Assembly: GCA_023436225.1 (NCBI GenBank)
Contig: JAEZKA010000048.1
Location: 1 to 18,375, forward strand
Reading direction: 5' to 3'
Length of the DNA: 18,375 nt
Origin: Bacillota bacterium
GTDB taxonomy: Bacteria > Bacillota > Clostridia > Lachnospirales > Lachnospiraceae
Numbering within the stretch: the stretch's first letter is position 1; every line of letters starts with the position of its first letter. Position numbers and translations under genes: made by a program. This document shows, one piece after another, positions 1-6,256 of the stretch. The notes under the pieces were generated by a model. It saw only the letters and a list, made by a program, of their open reading frames with translations, ran no database searches and was not told where the DNA came from.

Positions 1-526
1 CTTTTTGCAGTCGGTTCCAATATTTTTGAGGAACCTTGTTCTCAAGGGCCCGCTCTGTATAGAATCTACCACCACGCTTGATATGAATGCTATATCCATA
101 GCACATTACATTATGCTTTACTTGAAATGCCTTGATCTGATACCCACTCAGGGTAATCGTCTCTTCCTGCGAAGTAAGCTCAATAAAATTCAGCTGAAAG
201 GGAAGCTCTGGGGCTATCACACGCAGAGCATTCACGACTCGCTCTAAACCCCTGGGTCCAATCAGAGTTACCGGTTCCCTTCGGTCCGCATTTCCCATGG
301 ATAATAACAATCCGGGCAGACCGCTGATATGATCTCCATGATAATGAGTAAAACATATCGTATCAATTGAGTGAAAGCTCCAGCCCTTTTCTCTTATTGT
401 TATCTGAGTCCCCTCACCACAATCGATCAGCAAGCTACTTCCATTATATCTCATCATCAGCGCTGTCAGCCATCTTCCGGGCAGAGGCATCATTCCGCTG
501 GTTCCTAATAAACACACATCTAACAT
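1..526 (-). CDS. rnz: Ribonuclease Z, N-terminal part (runs off left edge)
   Basis: This is a metallo-beta-lactamase-fold endonuclease that removes 3' trailers from precursor tRNAs in the cytoplasm. Translating the minus strand from the ATG at 526-524 gives 175 residues without a stop up to base 1. The protein begins MLDVCLLGTSGMMPLPGR, has an SLLIDCGEGTQ strand at about residues 31-41, and carries the zinc-binding HYHGDH motif at 61-66 followed by ISGLPG, which is the RNase Z variant of HxHxDH. A further metal-ligand histidine is probably H138 in the KHNVMCYGY segment. An AAAGG ribosome binding site lies a few bases before the ATG. RNase Z is normally about 300 residues, so roughly the C-terminal 40% lies outside the window. 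The family assignment is firm. Confidence 0.93.
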   Translation of the reverse strand, partial: MLDVCLLGTSGMMPLPGRWLTALMMRYNGSSLLIDCGEGTQITIREKGWSFHSIDTICFTHYHGDHISGLPGLLLSMGNADRREPVTLIGPRGLERVVNALRVIAPELPFQLNFIELTSQEETITLSGYQIKAFQVKHNVMCYGYSIHIKRGGRFYTERALENKVPQKYWNRLQK

Positions 527-620
527 TCTTTTACCTTTCTATATCCATTTATCATAGTCTTCTCATCCCTTATAAAAATAAACAGTTTCCAGTAATATTA
601 ATATAGGAAGAAGGAGCAGA

Positions 621-670
621 AAAAGCATAACATCAAACGCGATTTCCTTCTCTTCATGGATTATGCTTTT
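621..670 (-). terminator. Terminator-like hairpin in the leader of rnz
   Basis: The arms AAAAGCATAA (621-630) and TTATGCTTTT (661-670) pair perfectly over 10 bp, with three more pairs possible inside (631-633 with 656-658). Read on the minus strand the stem ends in a short U run. It lies between rnz and the small gene upstream, which already has its own terminator at 755-787, so this could be a second terminator or an attenuator in the rnz leader. The loop of about 22-30 bases is long for a simple terminator, so the role is uncertain. Confidence 0.4.
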
Positions 671-681
671 CCAATAAACAC

Positions 682-713
682 ATTATATATATGTATTTTA
701 ACAGCATGTTCAA
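682..713 (-). promoter_or_regulatory. Possible rnz promoter
   Basis: On the minus strand TTGAAC (713-708) stands 16 bases before TATATA (691-686), which overlaps TATAAT (687-682, spacing 20). The AT-rich run makes the exact -10 box ambiguous. It lies upstream of the hairpin at 621-670 and would give rnz a leader of roughly 150 bases. The call rests on consensus matching alone. Confidence 0.3.
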
Positions 714-754
714 TCGTTTGTCCAGATAATTGTTGATCTACCAATTGTCATGCA

Positions 755-787
755 CAAAAAAAGCTATGACACTGATCATCATAGCTT
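755..787 (-). terminator. Intrinsic terminator of the tsaE-tsaB-rimI operon
   Basis: The arms AAGCTATGA (761-769) and TCATAGCTT (779-787) form a perfect 9-bp stem with a 9-base loop. On the minus strand it is followed directly by a run of U residues (A run 755-762 on plus). It lies about 50 bases after the stop codon of the small Cys-rich gene, which is the expected position for the end of that operon. Confidence 0.82.
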
Positions 788-836
788 GCTCCTCTTCGTT
801 GCTCTCACTTTCATATTATATCATGGCTTGTCCGCC

Positions 837-1085
837 TTATAATACCTCGAGCTTTTTGCCAACCTGAATCGGGATCACAAATTTCGAGGTTATCTTATTA
901 TAGCATTCCTCACAAAGATTAAAATGATGTACCTCCATATCTCTGTTCGAAAAGTATCCCCATTCCTTTGTGGCCTCAAATGCATCCTCCTTCAGGATTC
1001 CATTTTCAACTTTTAAAACCTTACCGCAAGAATTGCAACAAATCGGATATTCTCCGCTCTTATTAATTTCATTTGCCCTTTTCAC
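837..1085 (-). CDS. Small four-cysteine (zinc-ribbon-like) protein, function unknown
   Basis: I do not recognise a named family. The protein is 82 residues and has two cysteine pairs: CNSC near the N-terminus (after YPIC) and CEEC in the C-terminal half. This spacing is typical of a small zinc ribbon, so metal binding is an inference from pattern only. The reading frame is open upstream to an ATG at 1115. I prefer the GTG at 1085 because an AGGAGGGG ribosome binding site stands 6-8 bases before it, whereas the upstream ATG has none. The gene follows rimI by 67 bases and precedes the terminator at 755-787, so it is probably the last gene of the tsaE-tsaB-rimI operon. No signal peptide or membrane segment is visible, so it is likely cytoplasmic. 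Confidence 0.75.
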   Translation of the reverse strand: MKRANEINKSGEYPICCNSCGKVLKVENGILKEDAFEATKEWGYFSNRDMEVHHFNLCEECYNKITSKFVIPIQVGKKLEVL

Positions 1086-1152
1086 GATTTTCCCCTCCTG
1101 ATATGAAACATGCATCGCTCTTAGGACTATTATAATACGAAACTCAGCTTTT

Positions 1153-1605
1153 TTACAGTGGGAATTGTTGTATTGTATTCAACCACATAATGACAGCATC
1201 CTCTTTTGGTTTCGTATAGAACTCCCTTCGGATTCCTGCTTTCTCAAACCCAAGTGACTCGTACAACCTGATTGCCGGCTCATTGGAGCTACGTACCTCC
1301 AGAGTAAAGGAGGTGATCCCCCTTGCCAAACCTTTACTAATCAATGCTTTCAGCATAGTCTCTCCAACATGCTGCCTTCGGTATTCTTGCTTAACAGCAA
1401 CATTGAAGATATCTCCTTCTCCTGCAACACCCCAATAGCCACAATACCCTGCAATTCTACCATCAATCTCCACCACAAGATAATCATTTTTATCATCTAA
1501 CAATGAATTTCTAAAATCCTCTCGGCTCCACGGATCAGAAAAGATTTCATTCTCTATGGCACATACCTCTGACAAATCCGCTTCGGTCATACTTCGTATC
1601 TCCAT
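1153..1605 (-). CDS. rimI: Ribosomal protein alanine N-acetyltransferase RimI (GNAT family)
   Basis: RimI is a GNAT enzyme that transfers acetyl from acetyl-CoA to protein N-termini, classically that of ribosomal protein S18. The 150-residue product covers the whole GNAT fold. It has Glu103 in the LEVRSSN strand and Tyr115 in RLYESLGF, the same numbers as the catalytic residues known for Salmonella RimI. The start is the ATG at 1605, with GGAGG 6 bases upstream; an in-frame TTG at 1629 would add 8 residues but lacks support. The acetyl-CoA loop reads R76-R-Q-H79-V-G81, so histidine replaces the first glycine of the usual R/Q-x-x-G-x-G/A signature. The gene starts just past the end of tsaB, as in many Firmicutes. 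Confidence 0.93.
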   Translation of the reverse strand: MEIRSMTEADLSEVCAIENEIFSDPWSREDFRNSLLDDKNDYLVVEIDGRIAGYCGYWGVAGEGDIFNVAVKQEYRRQHVGETMLKALISKGLARGITSFTLEVRSSNEPAIRLYESLGFEKAGIRREFYTKPKEDAVIMWLNTIQQFPL

Positions 1606-1630
1606 TATATTCCTCCGATAAAACTTCAAT

Positions 1631-2356
1631 TCAAATCTGACTTACTTCATCTTGCTTCTGGAGCCTTTCTGCTCTTTCCCGCTCCGCTTGCGACACCCGC
1701 AGATATACCGGTTCATGTATCGCCGCTGCTTCAATCTGTTCCTTCTTATATAATTCTATACCAAGTGCTCCGACTGCACCGGCCCTTTGTCTGGAAAGAT
1801 GCACCGGCGCAATTGAATAGGTTACTGTTGTATTCGCTTCTATCATTTCTCTATAGACGGCAGTGCCGTCTCCTAGGAAAATAACCTCTTTCCCTAACGT
1901 ATTAATCTCCTCTATAAGTTCCTCTATCGCCATCGCTGTCTGTTCCTTAACTACCCTCAACTGATTTCCTATGAAACCATAAATTCCGGTATATACCTGA
2001 TTTCTTCTTGCATCCATAAGCGGGCAAACTAATTTCTCTGTGCCGTATAGATTATATGCAAGTCCCTCCAAGGTAGGCACCGCTATAATCGGTTTACTTA
2101 AGGCAAGTCCTAATCCCTTAGCAGTTGCACTGCCAATACGAAGTCCGGTAAACGAACCCGGCCCAGCCGCAACTGCAATTGCATCTATTTCTTCCATATT
2201 GATATCGACCATCTTCACGATTTCATTCAGCATCGGAAGAAGTGTCTGCGAGTGTGTCTTCTTATAATTAACGGTGTACTCTGCAACCATCGCATCATCT
2301 GTTACGATAGCAACCGAGGCTACCAATCCTGAGCTATCCAGTGCTAATATTTTCAT
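1631..2356 (-). CDS. tsaB: tRNA t6A biosynthesis protein TsaB
   Basis: TsaB is the catalytically inactive ASKHA-fold partner of TsaD in the complex that makes N6-threonylcarbamoyladenosine at position 37 of ANN-decoding tRNAs. The protein has the hallmark N-terminus MKILALDSS, the central AAGPGSFTGLRIG segment and the C-terminal YLRVSQAERERAE stretch, and at 241 residues has the usual length. The start is ambiguous. Family homology favours the ATG at 2356, but the best ribosome binding site (GGAGG) sits only 2 bases from an in-frame ATG at 2386 that would add MSRYVRDICI. Between the two is a small GTCTC/GAGAC hairpin that may bring the site near the downstream ATG. It lies between tsaE and rimI. 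Confidence 0.93.
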   Translation of the reverse strand: MKILALDSSGLVASVAIVTDDAMVAEYTVNYKKTHSQTLLPMLNEIVKMVDINMEEIDAIAVAAGPGSFTGLRIGSATAKGLGLALSKPIIAVPTLEGLAYNLYGTEKLVCPLMDARRNQVYTGIYGFIGNQLRVVKEQTAMAIEELIEEINTLGKEVIFLGDGTAVYREMIEANTTVTYSIAPVHLSRQRAGAVGALGIELYKKEQIEAAAIHEPVYLRVSQAERERAERLQKQDEVSQI

Positions 2357-2397
2357 AATACATATGTCTCTTACGTAGCGAGACATTTCCTCCTTTT

Positions 2398-2820
2398 CTA
2401 TTTCTCAACCGTGATTTCGCGGTAATCAAAGCCCTTTTCCAGCTTCTTCTTTATTAATATACTTGTATGCTTCTTAGGAATAAGCTCTTCTATGAGCTCA
2501 GCCCATTCAATCAGGCATACTCCAGTTCCGTAAAAATAATCCTCATAACCGATTTCTTCCATCTCATCGATATCGGCAATCCGGTATACATCAAAATGAT
2601 AGAAGGGAAGTCTCCCCCCTTCGTATTCCTGTATAATTGTAAAGGTCGGGCTGTTCACTGCTTCATCGACACCAAGACCCTTCGCGAAGCCTTGGGTAAA
2701 GACAGTCTTACCAACACCCAAATCACCCCCAAGGCAGAAAATATCACCTTTTTCAGCCTCACAACCCATCCGGTAACCCAGCTGATACGTATCTTGTGTA
2801 TTGTAGCTATCTATAATCAT
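2398..2820 (-). CDS. tsaE: tRNA t6A biosynthesis ATPase TsaE
   Basis: TsaE is a small P-loop ATPase needed for turnover of the TsaB-TsaD complex in t6A tRNA modification. The 140-residue product has Walker A GGDLGVGKT at residues 31-39, the family segments SPTFTI and FYHFDVYR, and an LIEWAE strand near the C-terminus. This is the normal domain order and length. The ATG at 2820 has only a weak, distant AAAGG upstream (about 15 bases). The gap to tsaB is short and all genes point the same way, so tsaE is the first gene of the tsaE-tsaB-rimI-small protein operon. tsaD and tsaC are not in the window. Confidence 0.95.
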   Translation of the reverse strand: MIIDSYNTQDTYQLGYRMGCEAEKGDIFCLGGDLGVGKTVFTQGFAKGLGVDEAVNSPTFTIIQEYEGGRLPFYHFDVYRIADIDEMEEIGYEDYFYGTGVCLIEWAELIEELIPKKHTSILIKKKLEKGFDYREITVEK

Positions 2821-2869
2821 GTTAAATATCCATGCCTTTCTATCTCAGAACATCTCTCTAAACGGCATC

Positions 2870-2878
2870 ATTATAGCA
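2870..2878 (-). promoter_or_regulatory. Extended -10 promoter of the tsaE operon
   Basis: On the minus strand the sequence TGCTATAAT is a perfect extended -10 element (TATAAT at 2875-2870, TG at 2878-2877). It lies about 50 bases before the tsaE start codon. A TTGACA occurs 7 bases upstream of it, too close to act as its -35 box, and no good -35 stands at 16-18 bases. The call therefore depends on the extended -10. Confidence 0.5.
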
Positions 2879-2980
2879 GAAATGTCAAAAAAAAGATAGA
2901 GTTTAATTCAGGCCTGTTCAATAAGATAGATTCATCAATCGATTCAACCGTTATCAATTATACATAAATAAGGAATCTCA

Positions 2981-3008
2981 TTGACTTCATCACAATATTT
3001 GCTATTAT
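2981..3008 (+). promoter_or_regulatory. Promoter of the AraC-family gene
   Basis: TTGACT (2981-2986) and TATTAT (3003-3008) are separated by 16 bases, with TG at 3000-3001 giving an extended -10. It points toward the regulator whose start codon is at 3105 and leaves a leader of about 90 bases. An inverted repeat overlaps the promoter (see 2981-3057). Confidence 0.6.
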
Positions 3009-3057
3009 GATATTAAATCAGAGTGAAAAACAATTCAAATATAGCAATTGAAGTCAA
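2981..3057. promoter_or_regulatory. Bipartite inverted repeat over the araC-type promoter, possible operator
   Basis: Two blocks on the left, TTGACTTC (2981-2988) and TTGCTAT (2999-3005), recur in reverse complement on the right as ATAGCAA (3041-3047) and GAAGTCAA (3050-3057). The left half covers the -35 and -10 region of the AraC-family gene and the right half is in its leader. The spacing between blocks differs (10 versus 2 bases). A dimeric regulator binding here, perhaps the gene product itself, is an inference. Confidence 0.4.
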
Positions 3058-3104
3058 GAAACGTATCATTAATCTAGATTATCCTATCATACAGGCGGTG
3101 AAAA

Positions 3105-4013
3105 ATGGGCATTTTAGAAACCTATAAGGTTGTTCAGGATTTACAGATTTATATGGAAAACAATCTATACAGTAGAATTACCTTAAAGCAGCTGGCCGAA
3201 TATGTCGGATATTCTCCCTGGCATATGTCCAGAATCTTTAAGGAAGTGACCGGAAAGACACCCTTTGATTATCTCCGAGCTTTGCGTCTAGCAAAAGCTG
3301 CACTTGTTCTACGTGATAACAATACCAAAATTCTTGATGTTGCACTTGATTTCGTCTTCGATTCTCATGAAGGTTTCACAAGGGCATTCTCAAAGGAATT
3401 CGGAGTTTCTCCTCATAAGTATAGTAAAACCACTCCACCAATCCAGCTGTTTTTGCCGTCCAAGGTTTTTGACACCTATAAAGCACTTCATAAGGAGGAA
3501 AGAATGATGAAGAATGAAAGCAAGGTAAAATCCGTGTTCGTGCAGGTTATTGAACGACCTGCCAGAAAGGTACTCTTAAAGCGGGGCCACAAAGCAGATG
3601 AATACTTTACTTACTGTTTGGAGGTTGGCTGCGATATCTGGCCCATGCTCACCAGTGTAAAGGAAGCACTCTATGAACCAGTCGGTATGTGGCTACCAAA
3701 GCATCTGATCAAACCAGGAACATCCCAGTATGTGCAAGGAGTTGAAGTCCCTCTTACCTATTCTAATGTAGTACCTGACGGTTATGAGTTGATCGAATTA
3801 CCTCCCTGCACCATGATGGTATTCCAGGGAGAGCCTTATGATGATGAAAACTTCAGTGAGAAGATTTTGGAGATCTGGGATCATATCGATGGCTTCAATC
3901 CACAGATTTACGGCTATGAATGGGATCCGGAAGCAGCACCCCGTTTTCAGCTGGCTCCTATGGGTTATCGTGGCTACATTGAAGCTCGTCCGGTAAAAAG
4001 AGTGAATCAATAA
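3105..4013 (+). CDS. AraC-family transcriptional regulator with C-terminal GyrI-like effector domain
   Basis: The first 110 or so residues form the double helix-turn-helix of the AraC/XylS family: ITLKQLAEYVGYSPWHMSRI for the first and ILDVALDFVFDSHEGFTRAF for the second, ending in FGVSPHKY. The C-terminal part (about 140-300) looks like the GyrI/AraC effector-binding fold that binds small hydrophobic molecules, as in Rob- and BmrR-like regulators, with a closing YIEARPVK strand. The order (DNA-binding domain first) and 302-residue length fit the Rob-like subgroup. The ATG at 3105 is preceded by GGCGGTG. The gene is divergent from tsaE and is the only plus-strand gene in the first 8 kb. Its ligand and targets cannot be told from the sequence; no transporter or efflux gene is adjacent. 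Confidence 0.9.
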   Translation: MGILETYKVVQDLQIYMENNLYSRITLKQLAEYVGYSPWHMSRIFKEVTGKTPFDYLRALRLAKAALVLRDNNTKILDVALDFVFDSHEGFTRAFSKEFGVSPHKYSKTTPPIQLFLPSKVFDTYKALHKEERMMKNESKVKSVFVQVIERPARKVLLKRGHKADEYFTYCLEVGCDIWPMLTSVKEALYEPVGMWLPKHLIKPGTSQYVQGVEVPLTYSNVVPDGYELIELPPCTMMVFQGEPYDDENFSEKILEIWDHIDGFNPQIYGYEWDPEAAPRFQLAPMGYRGYIEARPVKRVNQ

Positions 4014-4022
4014 GAGGCTACG

Positions 4023-4280
4023 GCAAAACGCATACGACGGTAGTTTCATCACTGTTAAAATTGAAGTAATAAATAAGCAGGAGTGTCTGCAGATGTATTC
4101 CGTCAGAAAAGACAGCGGCTTATATGTTCGAAACAGACTGACATATGATTTTTATGTCAGTTCTGATACGAACTTATAAGCCGCTGTCTTGGCGTCGGAA
4201 TACATGTAGATGCTCCTGCTTATTTAGATTACTTCAATATAACATCATGCTGAAGGCTACCGACGTATGCATTTTGTTGC
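4023..4280. repeat. Long imperfect palindrome (fold-back element, MITE-like)
   Basis: Bases 4023-4145 and 4153-4280 are reverse complements over about 125 bases per arm, roughly 80% identical by eye, around a 7-base loop (4146-4152). The best matched blocks are the tip CTGACATA/TATGTCAG, the AAGACAGCGGCTTATA block and its partner at 4174-4190, ATGTATTCCG, AAATAAGCAGGAG, ATTGAAGTAAT, and the outer GCATACG-CGGTAG block (4030-4043 with 4257-4270). It fills the space between two convergent genes (AraC-type and ribU). Ordinary terminators are far shorter and lack several hundred bases of partly decayed symmetry. It resembles a miniature inverted-repeat element, but I see no target-site duplication and no transposase. 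A transcribed RNA would form one long hairpin on either strand. Confidence 0.7.
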
Positions 4281-4333
4281 AAATCATATGATCATTAACT
4301 CAACGTTAATATCTATCACTTTCAATTACGTAC

Positions 4334-4354
4334 AAAAAAGTCTGCCTTAAAGAC
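4334..4354 (-). terminator. Weak terminator-like hairpin after ribU
   Basis: On the minus strand GTCT (4354-4351) and AGAC (4343-4340) form a short 4-bp stem with a 7-base loop, followed by six U residues (A run 4334-4339). It lies about 35 bases after the ribU stop codon. The stem is weak, so termination may instead rely on the large palindrome further on. Confidence 0.35.
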
Positions 4355-4386
4355 GCTATTAACATTTTTTAATCATGTTTAATCAG

Positions 4387-5049
4387 TTATTGCAGTATGC
4401 TGCCTCTCAGGAAACGATAGGTGTAATAACCAATGGCAGATATATAAATACCTTTAACGATATTAAAGGGTGTGACACCGATAATCACCAAGCTAGCCAG
4501 ATCCTTAACGGCAGACACATTAGCGGAGGCAATTCCAACAATGACATCCATACCACCAAAAAGCTTTGCATATAAGGGTAACATTACAAAATAATTCAAT
4601 AGTGCTCCTACCGTTGCCATAGCGATTGTTCCAACCGCAAATATAAATATCGTATAAAGACCATCCCGGTTCTTAGCACCGGAAGTATTATGCTTCATAG
4701 ACTGACTGTTTTTTGCTTTGCGGAATTTGTACAGAAGCCCTACCGGGATAATGAATGCACTGCTGATTAAGAAGTTTGCTAACTCTCCGACCATACCGGT
4801 TGTGGAAGCAGTCAAAGCTTTCACCAAATTCTTTATCAGCTCTACTACCACTCCTGCAAAGGGACCATAAGTAAGTGCTGCTATTACAGCAGGGATGTCA
4901 CTAAATTCAAACTCCAAAAAGCCCAGATATTTGAAGGGGAGGTGTACCAGCATTAGTACATAGGATAATGCGGATAGTAGTCCGATGGTTACCAATTGCT
5001 TTGTTGAAAATAGGTTACTCCTTTGATTTGTTACTACATTTGATCTCAT
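4387..5049 (-). CDS. ribU: Riboflavin ECF transporter substrate-binding (S) component RibU
   Basis: RibU is the membrane S component that binds riboflavin and works with the shared EcfA/EcfA'/EcfT energy-coupling module to import the vitamin. The 220-residue protein is very hydrophobic, with about six membrane segments. It has family landmarks FLEFEFSDIPAVIAAL (about 44-59), GELANFL (88-94) and LLNYFVMLPLYA (150-161). A polar loop at about 109-129 (KFRKAKNSQSMKHNTSGAKN) is somewhat long. The ATG at 5049 has AAGGAGAG 8 bases upstream. The FMN riboswitch, terminator and promoter upstream independently support riboflavin as substrate. The ECF module genes are not in the window. Confidence 0.95.
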   Translation of the reverse strand: MRSNVVTNQRSNLFSTKQLVTIGLLSALSYVLMLVHLPFKYLGFLEFEFSDIPAVIAALTYGPFAGVVVELIKNLVKALTASTTGMVGELANFLISSAFIIPVGLLYKFRKAKNSQSMKHNTSGAKNRDGLYTIFIFAVGTIAMATVGALLNYFVMLPLYAKLFGGMDVIVGIASANVSAVKDLASLVIIGVTPFNIVKGIYISAIGYYTYRFLRGSILQ

Positions 5050-5103
5050 ACTATTATCTCTCCTTTTTAATTGAAAGGAAAAATTCTGGGTGATACAGAG
5101 AAT

Positions 5104-5139
5104 AAAAAAACCCCGATTTTAATCACGTTAAAATCGGGG
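5104..5139 (-). terminator. Expression-platform terminator of the FMN riboswitch
   Basis: The arms CCCCGATTTTAA (5111-5122) and TTAAAATCGGGG (5128-5139) form a perfect 12-bp stem with a 5-base loop. On the minus strand seven U residues follow (A run 5104-5110). It sits between the aptamer and ribU, so FMN binding should stop transcription before the gene. Confidence 0.93.
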
Positions 5140-5161
5140 CGAATCATCAATTATACTCTGT

Positions 5162-5292
5162 TCTCTTCTACCATCCAGACTGTACTGTCGGTTTTGGAAT
5201 TGCACCAAATCAATCATCAATCATTATAAATAATGATTAATGAGTCGCGGACTATACCGCCGGTCGGGAATTTCACCCTGCCCCGAAGAATT
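5162..5292 (-). ncRNA. FMN riboswitch (RFN element) aptamer
   Basis: The minus strand has the conserved FMN aptamer blocks in order: CTTCGGGGCAGGGTGAAATT, CCCGACCGGCGGTATAGTCC, a variable hairpin (AATCATTAT/ATAATGATT, 5219-5238), TTGGTGCAATTCC, ACCGACAGT and GTCTGGATG followed by the closing AGAAGAG strand. P1 pairs 5285-5291 with 5162-5168. A likely switch is visible: TCGGGGC in the 5' strand of the aptamer (5286-5280) can pair over 7 bp with GCCCCGA (5140-5134) in the terminator's 5' arm, giving an antiterminator when FMN is absent. The presence of the class is certain; the antiterminator pairing is inferred. It controls ribU directly downstream. Confidence 0.97.
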
Positions 5293-5316
5293 TACCTTTA
5301 TTCTTTTTACAGCTAA

Positions 5317-5345
5317 ATCATACAACAGTACCCAACTATTGTCAA
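5317..5345 (-). promoter_or_regulatory. Promoter of the riboswitch-ribU transcript
   Basis: On the minus strand a perfect -35 box TTGACA (5345-5340) and TATGAT (5322-5317) are separated by exactly 17 bases. Transcription would begin just before the FMN aptamer, leaving a few bases before P1. Confidence 0.88.
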
Positions 5346-5363
5346 TATGTAGTTGATGGAATT

Positions 5364-6212
5364 TTATAAATTTCCTAACACCCCATCCTTCAGTATGCCT
5401 GCTGCCTCACGAACATAATAATGTAAGCACATTACCTTGTCCGTTGGAGCTACCAGTGCAAAGACCTGATTGATCCCCTGCTTTCTTGCAAGTCTGGTGG
5501 AACGAAAGATATGGAACCCATTGGTTACAATTGCTACGGTTGCATTCTCTCTCATTAGCTCCTTACTGTATTTCATATTCCCTGTTGTGTTCACAGACTG
5601 TTCTTCCGTAAGTATTCTGACTTGATCGATTCCCTGCTTCAAAAGATACGCTTTCATGGCTGCGGCTTCCGACGGCAGCTCCTTAGTACCTCTTCCTCCC
5701 GATACAATGACCAGGGTATCCGGGTTCTCATTAAGATATGCTATCGCAGTATCCAGTCTTTTACTTAGGTTCTTCGTCACCTTATTCTCGCTAATCTGAG
5801 CTCCCAGTACCAACAGATAGTCCATTCCTCTGCCCGCCTTATGATGGGAAGAAAACAGCAGCATTCCCTCCAAAGAAAAGAAAACGATCATTGTAATTAC
5901 AATCAGTGTGTACGCCAGATCGATAAGCCATATCGGGATAGGAAACTTATTATCGATCAAATATCGGATTAGGATAGCCCCTATGATACATCCAATTCCG
6001 CCCAGAATCCAAATCCAGGAGAAATTAACCCTTTTCCCTGAATACAGTACAATTATTGTATAATATAAGATACAAAAAATACCAAGCAGCAATGCGCACC
6101 AAAACAATAATTCCAAAGATACCTTCCCTCCTCTAATCCCTACCCATACTAATTTTATTAATGCATAAACAAGAAACGTTAAAAGCAGGCTACACAAATG
6201 TTCTATATCCAT
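5364..6212 (-). CDS. DUF218/YdcF-like membrane protein (SanA-related)
   Basis: The C-terminal half (about residues 130-282) is a DUF218 domain with the strand YLLVLGAQI, the loop VIVSGGRG followed by LPSEAAAMKAYL, SVNTTGNMKYS and AIVTNGFHIFRSTRLARK, all family landmarks also found in E. coli YdcF and SanA. The N-terminal half has four hydrophobic segments (about 1-21, 32-56, 66-84, 96-119), placing the protein in the membrane; biochemical function is not established, and a role in envelope or surface polysaccharide metabolism is often suggested. I chose the ATG at 6212 (282 residues). A GTG at 6224 is in frame, but neither start has a good ribosome binding site; the start overlaps the end of a small upstream ORF (6203-6256) that does. 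Confidence 0.85.
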   Translation of the reverse strand: MDIEHLCSLLLTFLVYALIKLVWVGIRGGKVSLELLFWCALLLGIFCILYYTIIVLYSGKRVNFSWIWILGGIGCIIGAILIRYLIDNKFPIPIWLIDLAYTLIVITMIVFFSLEGMLLFSSHHKAGRGMDYLLVLGAQISENKVTKNLSKRLDTAIAYLNENPDTLVIVSGGRGTKELPSEAAAMKAYLLKQGIDQVRILTEEQSVNTTGNMKYSKELMRENATVAIVTNGFHIFRSTRLARKQGINQVFALVAPTDKVMCLHYYVREAAGILKDGVLGNL

Positions 6213-6256
6213 GAACAAAAACACCGGAAGTAAATTGCGTGCATCCCACGACGCAT
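6203..6256 (-). CDS. Possible 17-codon leader ORF coupled to the DUF218 gene
   Basis: An ATG at 6256 follows GGAGGAG (6272-6266) by 9 bases, the best ribosome binding site in this gap. It opens MRRGMHAIYFRCFCSWI and stops at a TAG (6205-6203), overlapping the ATG of the downstream DUF218 gene at 6212-6210. Such an overlap is typical of translational coupling and would explain why the downstream start lacks its own site. There is no homology to judge by and the ORF is very short, so it may be chance. Confidence 0.3.
   Translation of the reverse strand: MRRGMHAIYFRCFCSWI

Noticed and set aside
2881..2900. TTGACA near the tsaE promoter as a -35 box
   Set aside because: It stands only 7 bases from TATAAT; a working spacing needs about 17.
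2467..2967. 166-codon open frame on the plus strand opposite tsaE
   Set aside because: It is antisense to a well supported TsaE gene and its translation looks like no known protein; it crosses the tsaE promoter.
4096..4182. 28-codon ORF in the palindrome (plus strand, ATG with AGGAG upstream)
   Set aside because: The mirrored arm has a frameshift relative to it, so the two copies do not share a conserved peptide; more likely chance within the repeat. Mentioned only in the palindrome finding.
4004..4290. AATCA on both flanks of the palindrome as a target-site duplication
   Set aside because: The flanking repeats are too short and do not abut the element ends.
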